Assembly: GCA_034428715.1 (NCBI GenBank)
Contig: DAOUHE010000245.1
Span: 1 to 28,986 of the forward strand
Length of the DNA stretch: 28,986 nt
Direction of reading: 5' to 3'
Source of the DNA: Io17-Chloro-G2 sp034428715
GTDB lineage: Bacteria; Chloroflexota; Dehalococcoidia; Lucifugimonadales; UBA3495
The translations under genes and the position numbers were made by a program. Of the stretch, positions 1-7,916 are shown one piece after another (positions within the stretch are counted from its first letter, which is position 1; every line of letters starts with the position of its first letter). The notes under the pieces were generated by a model, which was not told the origin of the DNA, did not search any database, and saw nothing but the letters and a program-made list of their open reading frames with translations.

Positions 1-625
1 CTAGGGTAGTCATATGATTGTCACGTCCTTATGGAGACTTATCGGATTGGAGTTTGACGGCAGTTCAGCACTACTTGCGGGACTGCTGATTTCCCCCCTT
101 GTAACGTTGAGCCGTCCAAGTGAGAACAATATACCAGGCGCGATGACGGACCGCCCCTTTTGAGGCTGCCACACCACCATTGAGTAGCGCACGAAGATAT
201 TCTTACCACGCCGGAATAACCGGGCCACAGGCCGGCGCCCTTTATCATGACCAGAAGGGCTTCCGTTTACGTTTTTAGTCGGCCTATCCGACTTGCGCTG
301 AAGATTGGTGTGATTGTCCTACCGGATTGATGTAAAAAGCGGCTGGACATAGCGTTTGAACACCGACTATGGTGAGAATATCTATTTGTCTAATCGATTC
401 CAAATCCTCAATATCAGGTAAGAGACGAGCATTGTTACGTCTGAAGCCAAGCCGTGATTTCCTAATACAAAGGGACCTGGGCGGATATGGCTCCTGGGTA
501 ACCAATTCTATGGAACTCGATATCCGTGGCGGCAATGCGCCGCTCCGCCGAGTAGCGTTTGCGTCAGCTGAAGTTCAGGCGGCAACCCTGTTTGAAGGGA
601 CATAAGGACTCAGAGGTTAAGCAAA
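1..625. other. left-edge stretch with no convincing gene
   Basis: About 620 bases precede the kinase gene. Short open frames exist on both strands (for example minus 10-248 and 284-535, plus 369-605). They overlap one another, lack a Shine-Dalgarno sequence at their starts, and encode peptides I do not recognise. The stretch is less GC-rich to the eye than the flanking operon. It presumably contains the promoter of the 626-5632 operon, but I could not pick a convincing -35/-10 pair. Confidence 0.5.
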
Positions 626-2710
626 ATGGTTAAGAAGAAAAGTTCGTTCCAAGACGTGTTCGACCTGGATGCCGAGCGAAAGAGGAAGGACTCGAGCCGC
701 AAAAAGGTGATCCCGTTCCAGGAATACCTGGAATTGCTTCGGAAGGAGCCGCGCATCGCCCAGACCGCCTCGGCACGTCTTCACGAGATGGTCCTGGGCC
801 GGGGAATGGAGACGGTCCCCGATTTCGAGCGGTGGCTGGGTGTCGGCAAGCGCTATCCGATGTTTTCCGATGTCTTATATGGTGTCGAAAAACCCGTGGC
901 GGATTTCGTCGAGTATTTGGGCACCGGCGCCGCCGGGCTTTCTACTGGGAAGCAGCCGGTGGTGTTCGTGGGTCCGCCGGTCAACGGAAAATCGTCGGCG
1001 GTTTCGATCATTAAGAGGGGGTTAGAAGAGATACACACCCGTCCCACTTACTTCATCAAGGGCTGCCCCAAGCACGAAGAGCCCCTGCACCTTCTTCCGA
1101 GACACCTCCGGCCCAAATTCGAGGCTGAGTTGGGAGTTCGGATTGAGGGCGACCTTTGCCCCCACTGCCGGCACCACCTTTTGGAGGCCGGCCTTAAGGA
1201 CGACTCCGGCGAAATCGTGAAATATCGGGGCGGCGACGGCGTAATCTACTGGTGGGACTTTCCAGTCGAGTTGATGAGCTTTTCCCGCCAGGGTTCTCGA
1301 GGCATCGGCTCTTTCGAGCCCTCCGATGAAAAATCGCAGGACGTCTCGGAGTTGGTCGGCGGAGAGGTTATCGGGATCAGTCAGAACCCCAAGTTTGGCC
1401 CCACTCATCCTTACGCCTGGGACCTTAATGGCGAGATCGAGCATGGCGAGCGAGGCGTAGTCGAAGCCCGGGAGATTTTTAAAAAAGGCATGGACGAGCG
1501 CATCCTCTGGGTGTTCATCAATGTCGCCGAGGAAAAAGAGCTCAAGGTCCAGGGCTCCAGTCTGCCCCACATCTCGGTGGACACTGTCACCATTGGGCAC
1601 TGCAACCTGGAGGGCTACAAGGCCTTCTCGGCAGACGCCGGGCAAGAGGGATTGCACAACCGCTTTTATGTAATCCAGTTTCCTTACCCCCTGCGGGTGA
1701 AGGACGAGATTCGGGTCTACCGGAAACTGGTGGAGCAGGAGAGCGACTACCGCGAGCTTTACGACTGTCATATCGCTCCTGAAGCATTCGAGCTTGCGGC
1801 AATCTTCGCCATCCAGACCCGCCTCAAGACCTCCAATATGGGCATCAGCCTTCTGGACAAGATGAAGGCATACAACGGCGAGAAAGTCCTGGTCGAGCTC
1901 AAAGACAAGGACCAGAACCCTCTGGACCTGCGGGCTCTCATTGAGGAAGGCCAGGCGGACGACGACATTGCCAAGCGAGAGGGCAGGTTCGGCGTCAGCT
2001 CGCGCGACGTGCTAGCTGCTTTGAACACTGCCATCGTTCGGGTGGGCGATCAAGGATGCCTCACCGCATTGACCGTTATCCGGTCCCTGCGCGACGTATT
2101 CGACCACCGCATGGGCTACTCCCCCGAGGAAGTGACCAAGTTCCGCGAACTCCTCTCTGCGGGAGAAGGCGGCGGCGTGATGGCCGAATACAAGGAGTTC
2201 GTCCTGAAATCGGTTAGCCGTGCATTCCTGCACGCCTATGACGACCTGGCCAGGGACCTATTCCGCCAGTACCTGGAGGGCGCCAACTTCGTTCGCCGCC
2301 AGGGACGCAAGTTCGTCCGCGGCGAGATGAGCGACGTTGAGCGAGACGACCTCACCGGCAAGCCCAAGGACGTCGATTCGGTGAAGAAGTTCCTCCGCTC
2401 CATAGAACAGCACATCGGCGGCATCGACGAGTCATCGGCCGACGTATTCCAGGGAGAAATCCTGGAACTTATGGGCAGCGACCCCAACTTCGGCTACGAT
2501 TCCTATCCGCCGCTCCGCCAAGCGGTCGAAAAAAAGCTGCTTTCCGACGCCCAGGCGACCCTGAAGCTAGTCCTGGACCCCAACCGTCCCAAGGACGAAG
2601 AAGCCAGGAAGCGGACGGGCGACCTGTACGAGGAACTCGAAAAGTCAGGCCACTGCGATGTCTGCGCCGCGGAGATTGTAAAGAACGCGGCCGAATTCCT
2701 CAGCGAGTAA
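626..2710 (+). CDS. prkA: PrkA-family serine protein kinase
   Basis: This is a PrkA/YeaG-type serine protein kinase with an AAA+-like N-terminal ATPase domain followed by the PrkA kinase domain, and it acts in the cytosol. The Walker A loop is visible at residues 116-124 (GPPVNGKSS). It is followed by the family's cysteine/histidine patch (GCPKHEEP, then LCPHCRHH). The length of 694 residues is somewhat longer than the roughly 630-645 usual for Bacillus and E. coli members. The ATG at 626 is preceded by CAGAGG at 611-616, with good spacing. It heads an operon with the DUF444 and SpoVR genes, the conserved trio seen in many bacteria and linked in E. coli and Bacillus to stationary-phase, nutrient-stress or sporulation physiology. 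The family call is secure. The substrate here is unknown. Confidence 0.95.
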   Translation: MVKKKSSFQDVFDLDAERKRKDSSRKKVIPFQEYLELLRKEPRIAQTASARLHEMVLGRGMETVPDFERWLGVGKRYPMFSDVLYGVEKPVADFVEYLGTGAAGLSTGKQPVVFVGPPVNGKSSAVSIIKRGLEEIHTRPTYFIKGCPKHEEPLHLLPRHLRPKFEAELGVRIEGDLCPHCRHHLLEAGLKDDSGEIVKYRGGDGVIYWWDFPVELMSFSRQGSRGIGSFEPSDEKSQDVSELVGGEVIGISQNPKFGPTHPYAWDLNGEIEHGERGVVEAREIFKKGMDERILWVFINVAEEKELKVQGSSLPHISVDTVTIGHCNLEGYKAFSADAGQEGLHNRFYVIQFPYPLRVKDEIRVYRKLVEQESDYRELYDCHIAPEAFELAAIFAIQTRLKTSNMGISLLDKMKAYNGEKVLVELKDKDQNPLDLRALIEEGQADDDIAKREGRFGVSSRDVLAALNTAIVRVGDQGCLTALTVIRSLRDVFDHRMGYSPEEVTKFRELLSAGEGGGVMAEYKEFVLKSVSRAFLHAYDDLARDLFRQYLEGANFVRRQGRKFVRGEMSDVERDDLTGKPKDVDSVKKFLRSIEQHIGGIDESSADVFQGEILELMGSDPNFGYDSYPPLRQAVEKKLLSDAQATLKLVLDPNRPKDEEARKRTGDLYEELEKSGHCDVCAAEIVKNAAEFLSE

Positions 2711-2783
2711 TCAGCAATTCCCAGTAACGGTCCTTACGCCCAGGCCGGCCCGGTTGGGGCGATTCCCTGCGGAGTTTAACGGC

Positions 2784-4070
2784 ATGTCCATTACCGTTCC
2801 CGAGCCCGTGGCACAACGTGGTCCCAAGGACGCTCGCCGACACCGGGAAAAGCAGCGTGAAGCAATTCGGCAGAAGCTTCCCGAGATCATCGCTGAAGAG
2901 TCGATTATTACCCGCGCCAAGGGCAAGATAATCAAGGTCCCTATCCGCTCTATTGAGATTCCCAGCTTCCGGTCCGGCCGCCGCACGAAAAGCGGCGAAA
3001 ACGGCAGTGGGGGAGCTTCGGGCGGAATGGGGGTCGGCCAAGGCGCCGGGCAGCCGGGGGACGTGATCGGACGCCGGAAGGCAAAGGGCCCCGGGCAAGG
3101 TGGCGAACCCGGAAACGAGCCCGGCGAGGAATGCATCGAGTCCGAAATGGAGCTCGAGGTGTCACTAGGATTCAAGATCAACGGCATCAACAAGTCCGGC
3201 CCCAAGGTCCTCCTGGATCCCAGAAGAAGCTCCCGGACCCCCTTCGGCAGATTCTTCGCCTTTCTCCAAATGCTGGAGGACGAGACCGGACGTGACGAGC
3301 TCACGTGCTACGGCGCGCTCAAAGCGTCCAACGGCGAATTCGGTGGAGCGCTGGCGCTGCTGGAGGACCCCGGCTTCAAGTCTTCGGAAGACGAGGTGAA
3401 GCCCTTCGGAATCTACGCCCAAAATGACCTGCGCTTCCACAAGGTACGAGAGGATGTGCAGCAGGTTTCCAACGCGGTGATCATGGCCATCATGGACGTT
3501 TCGGGCTCTATGACCACGATGAAAAAGTACCTGGCCCGCTCAGTCCTTTTTTGGCTGGTCGAATTCCTCCGGACCATCTACGCCCAAGTGGAGATTCGGT
3601 TTATCGTCCACCACGCCATCGCCCGGTTGGTGCCCGAGGAAGAGTTCTTCCACACCACCGAAAGCGGCGGCACCCGGTGTTCCACCGCTTACGAACTCGC
3701 CACCAGCCTGATCGACAGCGAATACCCCACCAACGCGTGGAACGTGTACGCTTTCCATTTCTCCGACGGCGAGGACTGGGAGCCCAAGGAGTCTATGCAG
3801 GAGGCCCGCAAGTTGTTCGGCCGGGGCATCCGCATGTTCGGGTACGGCGAAATCCACATGAACGACGGCTACCGGTCCTACGGAAACCTTTTCCCGGCCT
3901 TCAAAGAGGCGTTCCCCCTTAACGAACGTCAGGTGCCCGCCGGCGATGCCTCAGTCATAAGCGTGGCCGCCGGCACCGCCGAGTTCCCATTTTTGGGGGT
4001 GGTCATCGAAGACCGAAAGCATATCTGGCCCGCCCTCAAGGAATTCCTGCGGGAGGACCGATGGGGCTAA
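2784..4070 (+). CDS. yeaH: DUF444/YeaH family protein with von Willebrand A-like MIDAS
   Basis: This is the DUF444 partner of PrkA (YeaH/YhbH family), about 428 residues and close to the family length. A basic N-terminal segment leads into a glycine-rich low-complexity stretch at about residues 71-115. A vWA-like fold follows, with the MIDAS metal motif DVSGS at residues 238-242 and a later SGGTRCS loop that probably supplies the third metal-site residue. I place the start at the ATG at 2784, because GGAG at 2771-2774 sits 9 bases upstream. An in-frame TTG at 2754 has no such site. The gene lies 73 bases after prkA and its stop overlaps the start of spoVR. The molecular role of the family is not settled. 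Conservation of the trio suggests that the three proteins act together. Confidence 0.93.
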   Translation: MSITVPEPVAQRGPKDARRHREKQREAIRQKLPEIIAEESIITRAKGKIIKVPIRSIEIPSFRSGRRTKSGENGSGGASGGMGVGQGAGQPGDVIGRRKAKGPGQGGEPGNEPGEECIESEMELEVSLGFKINGINKSGPKVLLDPRRSSRTPFGRFFAFLQMLEDETGRDELTCYGALKASNGEFGGALALLEDPGFKSSEDEVKPFGIYAQNDLRFHKVREDVQQVSNAVIMAIMDVSGSMTTMKKYLARSVLFWLVEFLRTIYAQVEIRFIVHHAIARLVPEEEFFHTTESGGTRCSTAYELATSLIDSEYPTNAWNVYAFHFSDGEDWEPKESMQEARKLFGRGIRMFGYGEIHMNDGYRSYGNLFPAFKEAFPLNERQVPAGDASVISVAAGTAEFPFLGVVIEDRKHIWPALKEFLREDRWG

Positions 4071-5443
4071 TGAACCAAGCGGACCTGCAGCGGCTTCAAA
4101 CAATCGAGGTCAGAATTCACGAGATAGCCGAAGATATGGGGCTGCTTACCACCGAGACTACCTTCGAGGTGGTCTCGGCCCAGCGCGTTCTGGAGAGCAT
4201 GTCCTATCACTTCCCCACCAACTTCTCCCATTGGTCCTTCGGGCGCGACTACGAGCGCAACCGCACGATATACGAGAACACCGGCCACGGAATTCCCTAT
4301 GAGCAGGTGTGGAATTTTGACGTGCCCAAGGCGTTCTTAGTGGAGACCAGTCCCTTCGCGCTGCAGGTATTGACCATAGCCCACGTGTACGGACACGTGG
4401 ACTTTTTCCTGGCGAACAAGAACTGCCAGCGAGGACGCTCCTTCGCCGACATCGCCGAAGAGGCCCGAAACGCCGCGGTCCGCTTCCAGGAGTACGTGGA
4501 CAAATACGGGGTGGACGAGATCGAGCACATCATCGACGCGGGCATGGCCATCCAGTGGCATCAAGACCTTGACCCCTTCGCCGAAGATGTGCCCGAGCAG
4601 GAGCTGCGCGAGCAATTGATGGCCGTTGAACAGGCGAAGCTGCAGCGGCCGAAGACCCTGGAAGGAGATTTCCAGAAGCCTCAGACCCGCGAAGAGATCG
4701 AGGCCATCGAGCAAAACTTACGCGATATCATGTCGAAGACGCCGCCGCAACACGAGTACGGCCTGCTGCGTTACATCAAGGACAACTCGCCGCAACCGCT
4801 ACGTTCGGCAGCGGTGGACGTGCCATCGGTGATTCGGAGACAAGCGCGGGTGCTGGCCCCCAACGCCAGGACCAAACTCCTGAACGAAGGCTGGGCGACC
4901 TATGTCCACCTCCACATAATGCGGCAACTGTTCCAGGAAGGGCTGTTGAACTCGGACGAGCACGGCGTGTTCAGCCGGTTCCATTCAGGAGTCCTGCGTG
5001 AGAGTAAATTCGGCCTGAATTGGTACCGCGTGGGCTACGGCCTCTACGAGTACATCAAAGAAAAATGGGACAATGGCCGGTTCGGCAGGGAATTCGACGA
5101 ATGCGAAGACCAGGAGGCTCGCGCCCATTGGGACACCGGGGCCAACGCCGGCAACGAAAAGATTTTTGAAGTCAGGGCCAATTTCAGCGACCGCATGGCC
5201 GTGGAACTCCTCTTCGAAGATCAATTCATCCACGACCAGCGTTTGTATATATACCAGGAACAGACAGACTCGAACTCTGGCGAGATTCTAGAAGTGATCG
5301 TAGAGAGCCGGCCTGCGGTCATCCGCTCCCTGTTAAAACAGCAGCTAACCCTCAACGGCGCTCCGGTTATTTATATCAAGGACGGCAACTACAACGACAA
5401 CCGCGAGCTATACATGGTGCAAGTGCGCCACCCCAACTCTTAA
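4061..5443 (+). CDS. spoVR: SpoVR family protein, ended early by in-frame TAA
   Basis: This is a SpoVR/YcgB family protein, the third member of the PrkA-YeaH-SpoVR trio. SpoVR of Bacillus affects spore cortex formation, while homologues in non-sporulating bacteria are tied to stationary phase; the biochemical activity is unknown. Recognisable segments are YERNRTIYENTGHGIPYEQV near the N-terminus, the middle NEGWATYVHLHIMRQL and the GYGLYEYIKEKWDNGRFG block. The ATG at 4061 overlaps the upstream stop and has GGAGG at 4052-4056; a second in-frame ATG at 4070 would give a TAATG stop-start junction. The frame stops at TAA 5441-5443 after 460 codons, yet the same frame continues beyond the stop with the family's C-terminal motif (next entry). 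The annotated product is therefore a truncated form. Confidence 0.88.
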   Translation: MGLMNQADLQRLQTIEVRIHEIAEDMGLLTTETTFEVVSAQRVLESMSYHFPTNFSHWSFGRDYERNRTIYENTGHGIPYEQVWNFDVPKAFLVETSPFALQVLTIAHVYGHVDFFLANKNCQRGRSFADIAEEARNAAVRFQEYVDKYGVDEIEHIIDAGMAIQWHQDLDPFAEDVPEQELREQLMAVEQAKLQRPKTLEGDFQKPQTREEIEAIEQNLRDIMSKTPPQHEYGLLRYIKDNSPQPLRSAAVDVPSVIRRQARVLAPNARTKLLNEGWATYVHLHIMRQLFQEGLLNSDEHGVFSRFHSGVLRESKFGLNWYRVGYGLYEYIKEKWDNGRFGREFDECEDQEARAHWDTGANAGNEKIFEVRANFSDRMAVELLFEDQFIHDQRLYIYQEQTDSNSGEILEVIVESRPAVIRSLLKQQLTLNGAPVIYIKDGNYNDNRELYMVQVRHPNS

Positions 5444-5632
5444 TTGGAGCTTGACGGGGCGTTCGAGCGGGCGACGTTGGAGAAAGTGTTCCGTTTGTGG
5501 GGCCGCCCCGTCCACCTGGAAACCGACGAAGTCACCAGCGACGGCAGTGGTGAGAAGCCGAATGCGGTCCGGGTGGTGGATTCCTATGACGGCGAACAAC
5601 ACACCTCCAGCACACCGGCCGCGTCCGCCTAG
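5444..5632 (+). pseudogene. spoVR: severed C-terminal tail of SpoVR, same frame beyond the TAA
   Basis: The frame of the SpoVR gene stays open for another 62 codons after the TAA at 5441-5443, ending at TAG 5630-5632. The tail contains LEKVFRLWGRPVHLETDEV, which matches the conserved LWGRPVHLET-like ending of SpoVR proteins as I know the family. If the stop is ignored, the protein would be 523 residues, about the size of E. coli YcgB. No Shine-Dalgarno site precedes the TTG at 5444, so an independent gene is unlikely. A point mutation, a sequencing or consensus error, or stop-codon readthrough would each explain it. Confidence 0.75.
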
Positions 5633-5815
5633 CCCGCCGGTTCAAATTGGCAAGACTCGCCAAGCGTCTGAGTCAATGGACCACCACGTTTGAGCCCAAG
5701 CCAACCCTATGGTTTGATAGTGTCGCCATCCTTCCGGCCCAAACTTCGAATGTCAAGCTCGAATTATCTCCCGCCGAGAGGGCACCTGATCTTTCAAATG
5801 CCGGCCAACCAATGG

Positions 5816-6838
5816 CTAGTCCCCTAGACTTGTCATCAGCACATCACTGGGCCTCTGGCCGACGGGATAAGTTTCCAGGGGGGTGAGCTCACCCGTATCA
5901 CCGTTGATTCGGTACGAGGCGAGACGGCCCGACTCCGTGCCGGCGGCGAAGAGAAATTTACCGTCGGGGTCCAGGCTGAAAGAGCCGGGTACAGCTTCGG
6001 CCGGGACTTGCCCCACGGCGGTCAACCGCCCGGAGGCAGGGTCAACCGAGAAGGCCGCGATGCTGTTGTGACCTCGGTTAGGGGCGTACAGGAATTTCCC
6101 AGAAGAAGAGACCTGAATCTGGGAGCACGTGTTCCTTTCGGTGTAACCGGCGGGCAGCGTCGTTATGGTTTGAAAAGCCGACAGCGTTCCTGTGGAAGTG
6201 TCCAGACGATAGCCGGTCACGCTACAGCCCTGCTCATTGGAAAAGTAAAGAACGTCTTGGGTCGGATGGAAGCAAAAGTGGCGCGGGCCCAGATGCTCTT
6301 CCGGCTCGACCCTCGGTGGCGAGTTGGGAGTGATATGTCCGGTGCTCTCGTCAAACCGGAACTGGAATATGGCGTTGGGGCCGTTGCCCGCGATGTGAGG
6401 CACAAAAGCGAATCTATTGGTAGGGTCGGTCTGCATTGCGTGGGCGCCGGTGGCCGTTTCGAGCCATTCGATGGGCGCACCACCCACCTCCCCGCCATCT
6501 CCAACAGGATGTACCGCCGCATGGGCGCCTTGATAATAGGCGGACAGCACAAACTTACCTTTACGGTCTGTGGACAGAAATGTGGGAGCGGCCTCTACTG
6601 ACATCTTGCCGCTTTGCGTAAGTCCCCCGGTGTCCTGGTCTATCCGGAAGCTGGATATCTCTGAACTCCCCCGATGCCCGGCGTAAAGAGTTTTCCGATC
6701 AGGGCTAATCGCCAAGGGAGACGGCCCACCGGGCACAGGAATCTCACCCTTCGGCGTTAGTTTGCCGGTCTCCGCATCCATGGTGAAAACCAATATCTTG
6801 TCATCATCTTGCAGGGAAACGTACATGTAGCAAACCAT
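5816..6838 (-). CDS. lactonase family beta-propeller (6-phosphogluconolactonase-like)
   Basis: This is a 340-residue seven-bladed beta-propeller of the lactonase family (PF10282, the YbhE/Pgl type). It shows repeated blade motifs such as DAETGKLTPKGEIPVPGGPS, ISPDRKTLYAGHRGSSEISS and VSSSGKFLYAPNRGHNSIA, and ends with DPDGKFLFAAGTESGRLASY. In E. coli this fold hydrolyses 6-phosphogluconolactone; many relatives act on other lactones or have no tested activity. No signal peptide is visible, so it is probably cytosolic. The ATG at 6838 is preceded on the minus strand by GGAGGAGG. It stands alone downstream of the 6907-7718 pair, and no neighbouring pentose-phosphate gene supports the Pgl role, so I leave the substrate open. 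Confidence 0.88.
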   Translation of the reverse strand: MVCYMYVSLQDDDKILVFTMDAETGKLTPKGEIPVPGGPSPLAISPDRKTLYAGHRGSSEISSFRIDQDTGGLTQSGKMSVEAAPTFLSTDRKGKFVLSAYYQGAHAAVHPVGDGGEVGGAPIEWLETATGAHAMQTDPTNRFAFVPHIAGNGPNAIFQFRFDESTGHITPNSPPRVEPEEHLGPRHFCFHPTQDVLYFSNEQGCSVTGYRLDTSTGTLSAFQTITTLPAGYTERNTCSQIQVSSSGKFLYAPNRGHNSIAAFSVDPASGRLTAVGQVPAEAVPGSFSLDPDGKFLFAAGTESGRLASYRINGDTGELTPLETYPVGQRPSDVLMTSLGD

Positions 6839-6906
6839 TGATCAACCTCCTCCAATTTCGCTATCGGTTGTGGGTGTGTCGACACGATGGCGTTGGCAGA
6901 ACCGGG

Positions 6907-7377
6907 CTAACAGCGCATTCCGATCTCGCCAGGCAGACGCCGTCTCTTAAGGAGTTCCCTGGCCTTGGCGTGGGAGAACCACACCATTCTGCCGGTGATG
7001 GCGTCTGCAGCGTGTAAGTCTAATTCGGTAAAAAATTTCATAAAGAACAGCCCAGCCGCACGAGGCGATAGTGGCGATTGAGGTACGACGGCGAGTTGGG
7101 CGAAGCTATCTTCTGCTGAGAGGATGGATTTGCTGGTATCTCGATCGTGGTCTTCAAATGTGCAGACGGCCAGTAATTTTGGCTCCAGCCCATCAAGACT
7201 GGACAGCGACGCCCAATAGCCGCTTAGCTTTGACTCTTCGGCGATCTGCGCCGCGTGACCCAACAGGAAGACGCAGTTGAATTCGCTCTGATCCGGGAGT
7301 GCTTTGGACAGACCTTGAGGACGGTCCACATTTGTCGGTTTCTCCCCCACCAGAGTCATCCCCTTTCGACGAAGCAC
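6907..7377 (-). CDS. protein of unknown function, open part of an interrupted gene
   Basis: I do not recognise this protein. The uninterrupted frame from the GTG at 7377 encodes 156 residues, but no ribosome binding site precedes that GTG. The same frame extends upstream to a well-placed GTG at 7485, broken by one TAG at 7414-7416 (next entry). Visible elements are a hydrophobic strand followed by GH (NCVFLLGHAAQIAEES), another strand ending in Cys (KLLAVCTFEDHD), and an amphipathic helix near the end (HAKARELLKRRR). An alternation of strand, Gly-His, strand and Cys is seen in caspase-like/CHAT folds. That resemblance is only an inference from pattern. The gene is 20 bases from the small gene at 7506, which suggests one transcript. 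Confidence 0.5.
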   Translation of the reverse strand: MLRRKGMTLVGEKPTNVDRPQGLSKALPDQSEFNCVFLLGHAAQIAEESKLSGYWASLSSLDGLEPKLLAVCTFEDHDRDTSKSILSAEDSFAQLAVVPQSPLSPRAAGLFFMKFFTELDLHAADAITGRMVWFSHAKARELLKRRRLPGEIGMRC

Positions 7378-7485
7378 GTTGAAAATGCGGCTGGAAAACT
7401 CCGATTCCCAGCCCTAGTCATTGCGGCAGACGTCTATCACCAGCAGGCCAAGCTTACCAGGGATAGTTGTTTGACTCCATAACAC
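7378..7485 (-). pseudogene. 5' part of the unknown gene, with in-frame TAG
   Basis: Reading from the GTG at 7485 gives a hydrophobic first strand (GKLGLLVIDVCRND), then TAG at 7414-7416, then GWESEFSSRIFN running in the same frame into the 6907-7377 protein. The GTG at 7485 is preceded by GAGGAGGGGAGCC, an excellent ribosome binding site that the inner GTG lacks. The natural gene therefore probably spans 6907-7485 (192 codons) with codon 24 mutated to TAG. An ATG at 7480 in another frame gives only an eight-residue peptide. A base miscall or a genuine nonsense mutation is likely. Confidence 0.6.
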
Positions 7486-7505
7486 GGCTCCCCTCCTCGA
7501 CAGCC

Positions 7506-7709
7506 TCAACCGGACCCTTTGGGGGCTCCCGTCTTGCTTAGGGCTTTGGTGATCCCCTCGGCTTCTTCAGGGGAAATAAAGTAGTCTAGCATGGTTACCA
7601 CGCCCAACTTCCGCAGCGTGACTACCAGGCGAAAGGGGAAGCCCTCTCTTGTAGTCTCCTCTATCTCTAGAGATTTGCTGTCTCTTGATGTCTGGTATAG
7701 ATCTGCCAC
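7506..7709 (-). CDS. small protein of unknown function
   Basis: This is a small soluble-looking protein of 67 residues, or 70 if the GTG at 7718 is used. AGGAG lies 11 bases before the GTG at 7709 but only 2 before the one at 7718, so I prefer 7709. The sequence contains a beta-rich stretch (FRLVVTLRKLGVVTMLDYF) followed by an acidic helix (SPEEAEGITKAL). I know no family for it. It lies 20 bases upstream of the interrupted unknown gene and on the same strand, so the two are probably co-transcribed. Confidence 0.5.
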   Translation of the reverse strand: MADLYQTSRDSKSLEIEETTREGFPFRLVVTLRKLGVVTMLDYFISPEEAEGITKALSKTGAPKGSG

Positions 7710-7916
7710 GGCTACCACCTCTCCTAAGAACGCATACGATCTTGGGACTCTAATCTAATAGGGTTGTCCACTGGCCGTTAGACCATTCTGTGGGTTTAAT
7801 AACCGGTGCTCACCGGCCCGCCAATGAACCAACAACCGATCAAACGTTAGAGCTTGGGTCTTGCCTGGGTCTTGATTGATGGAGACATCTAGAGGATTCC
7901 TTTGGTTGGCACGCCG

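Noticed and set aside
369..605. 78-codon plus-strand frame just before prkA
   Set aside because: It has no Shine-Dalgarno sequence at its ATG, no recognisable family, and a minus-strand frame competes over the same bases.
1022..1771. Long open frame on the minus strand opposite prkA (about 249 codons)
   Set aside because: It lies fully antisense to a secure gene, has no ribosome site, and its peptide looks like a shadow of GC-rich codons.
5438..7416. General stop-codon reassignment as the cause of the two in-frame stops
   Set aside because: TAA ends prkA and the DUF444 gene, and TAG ends the MBL gene and the small membrane protein gene, so both codons still work as normal stops here.
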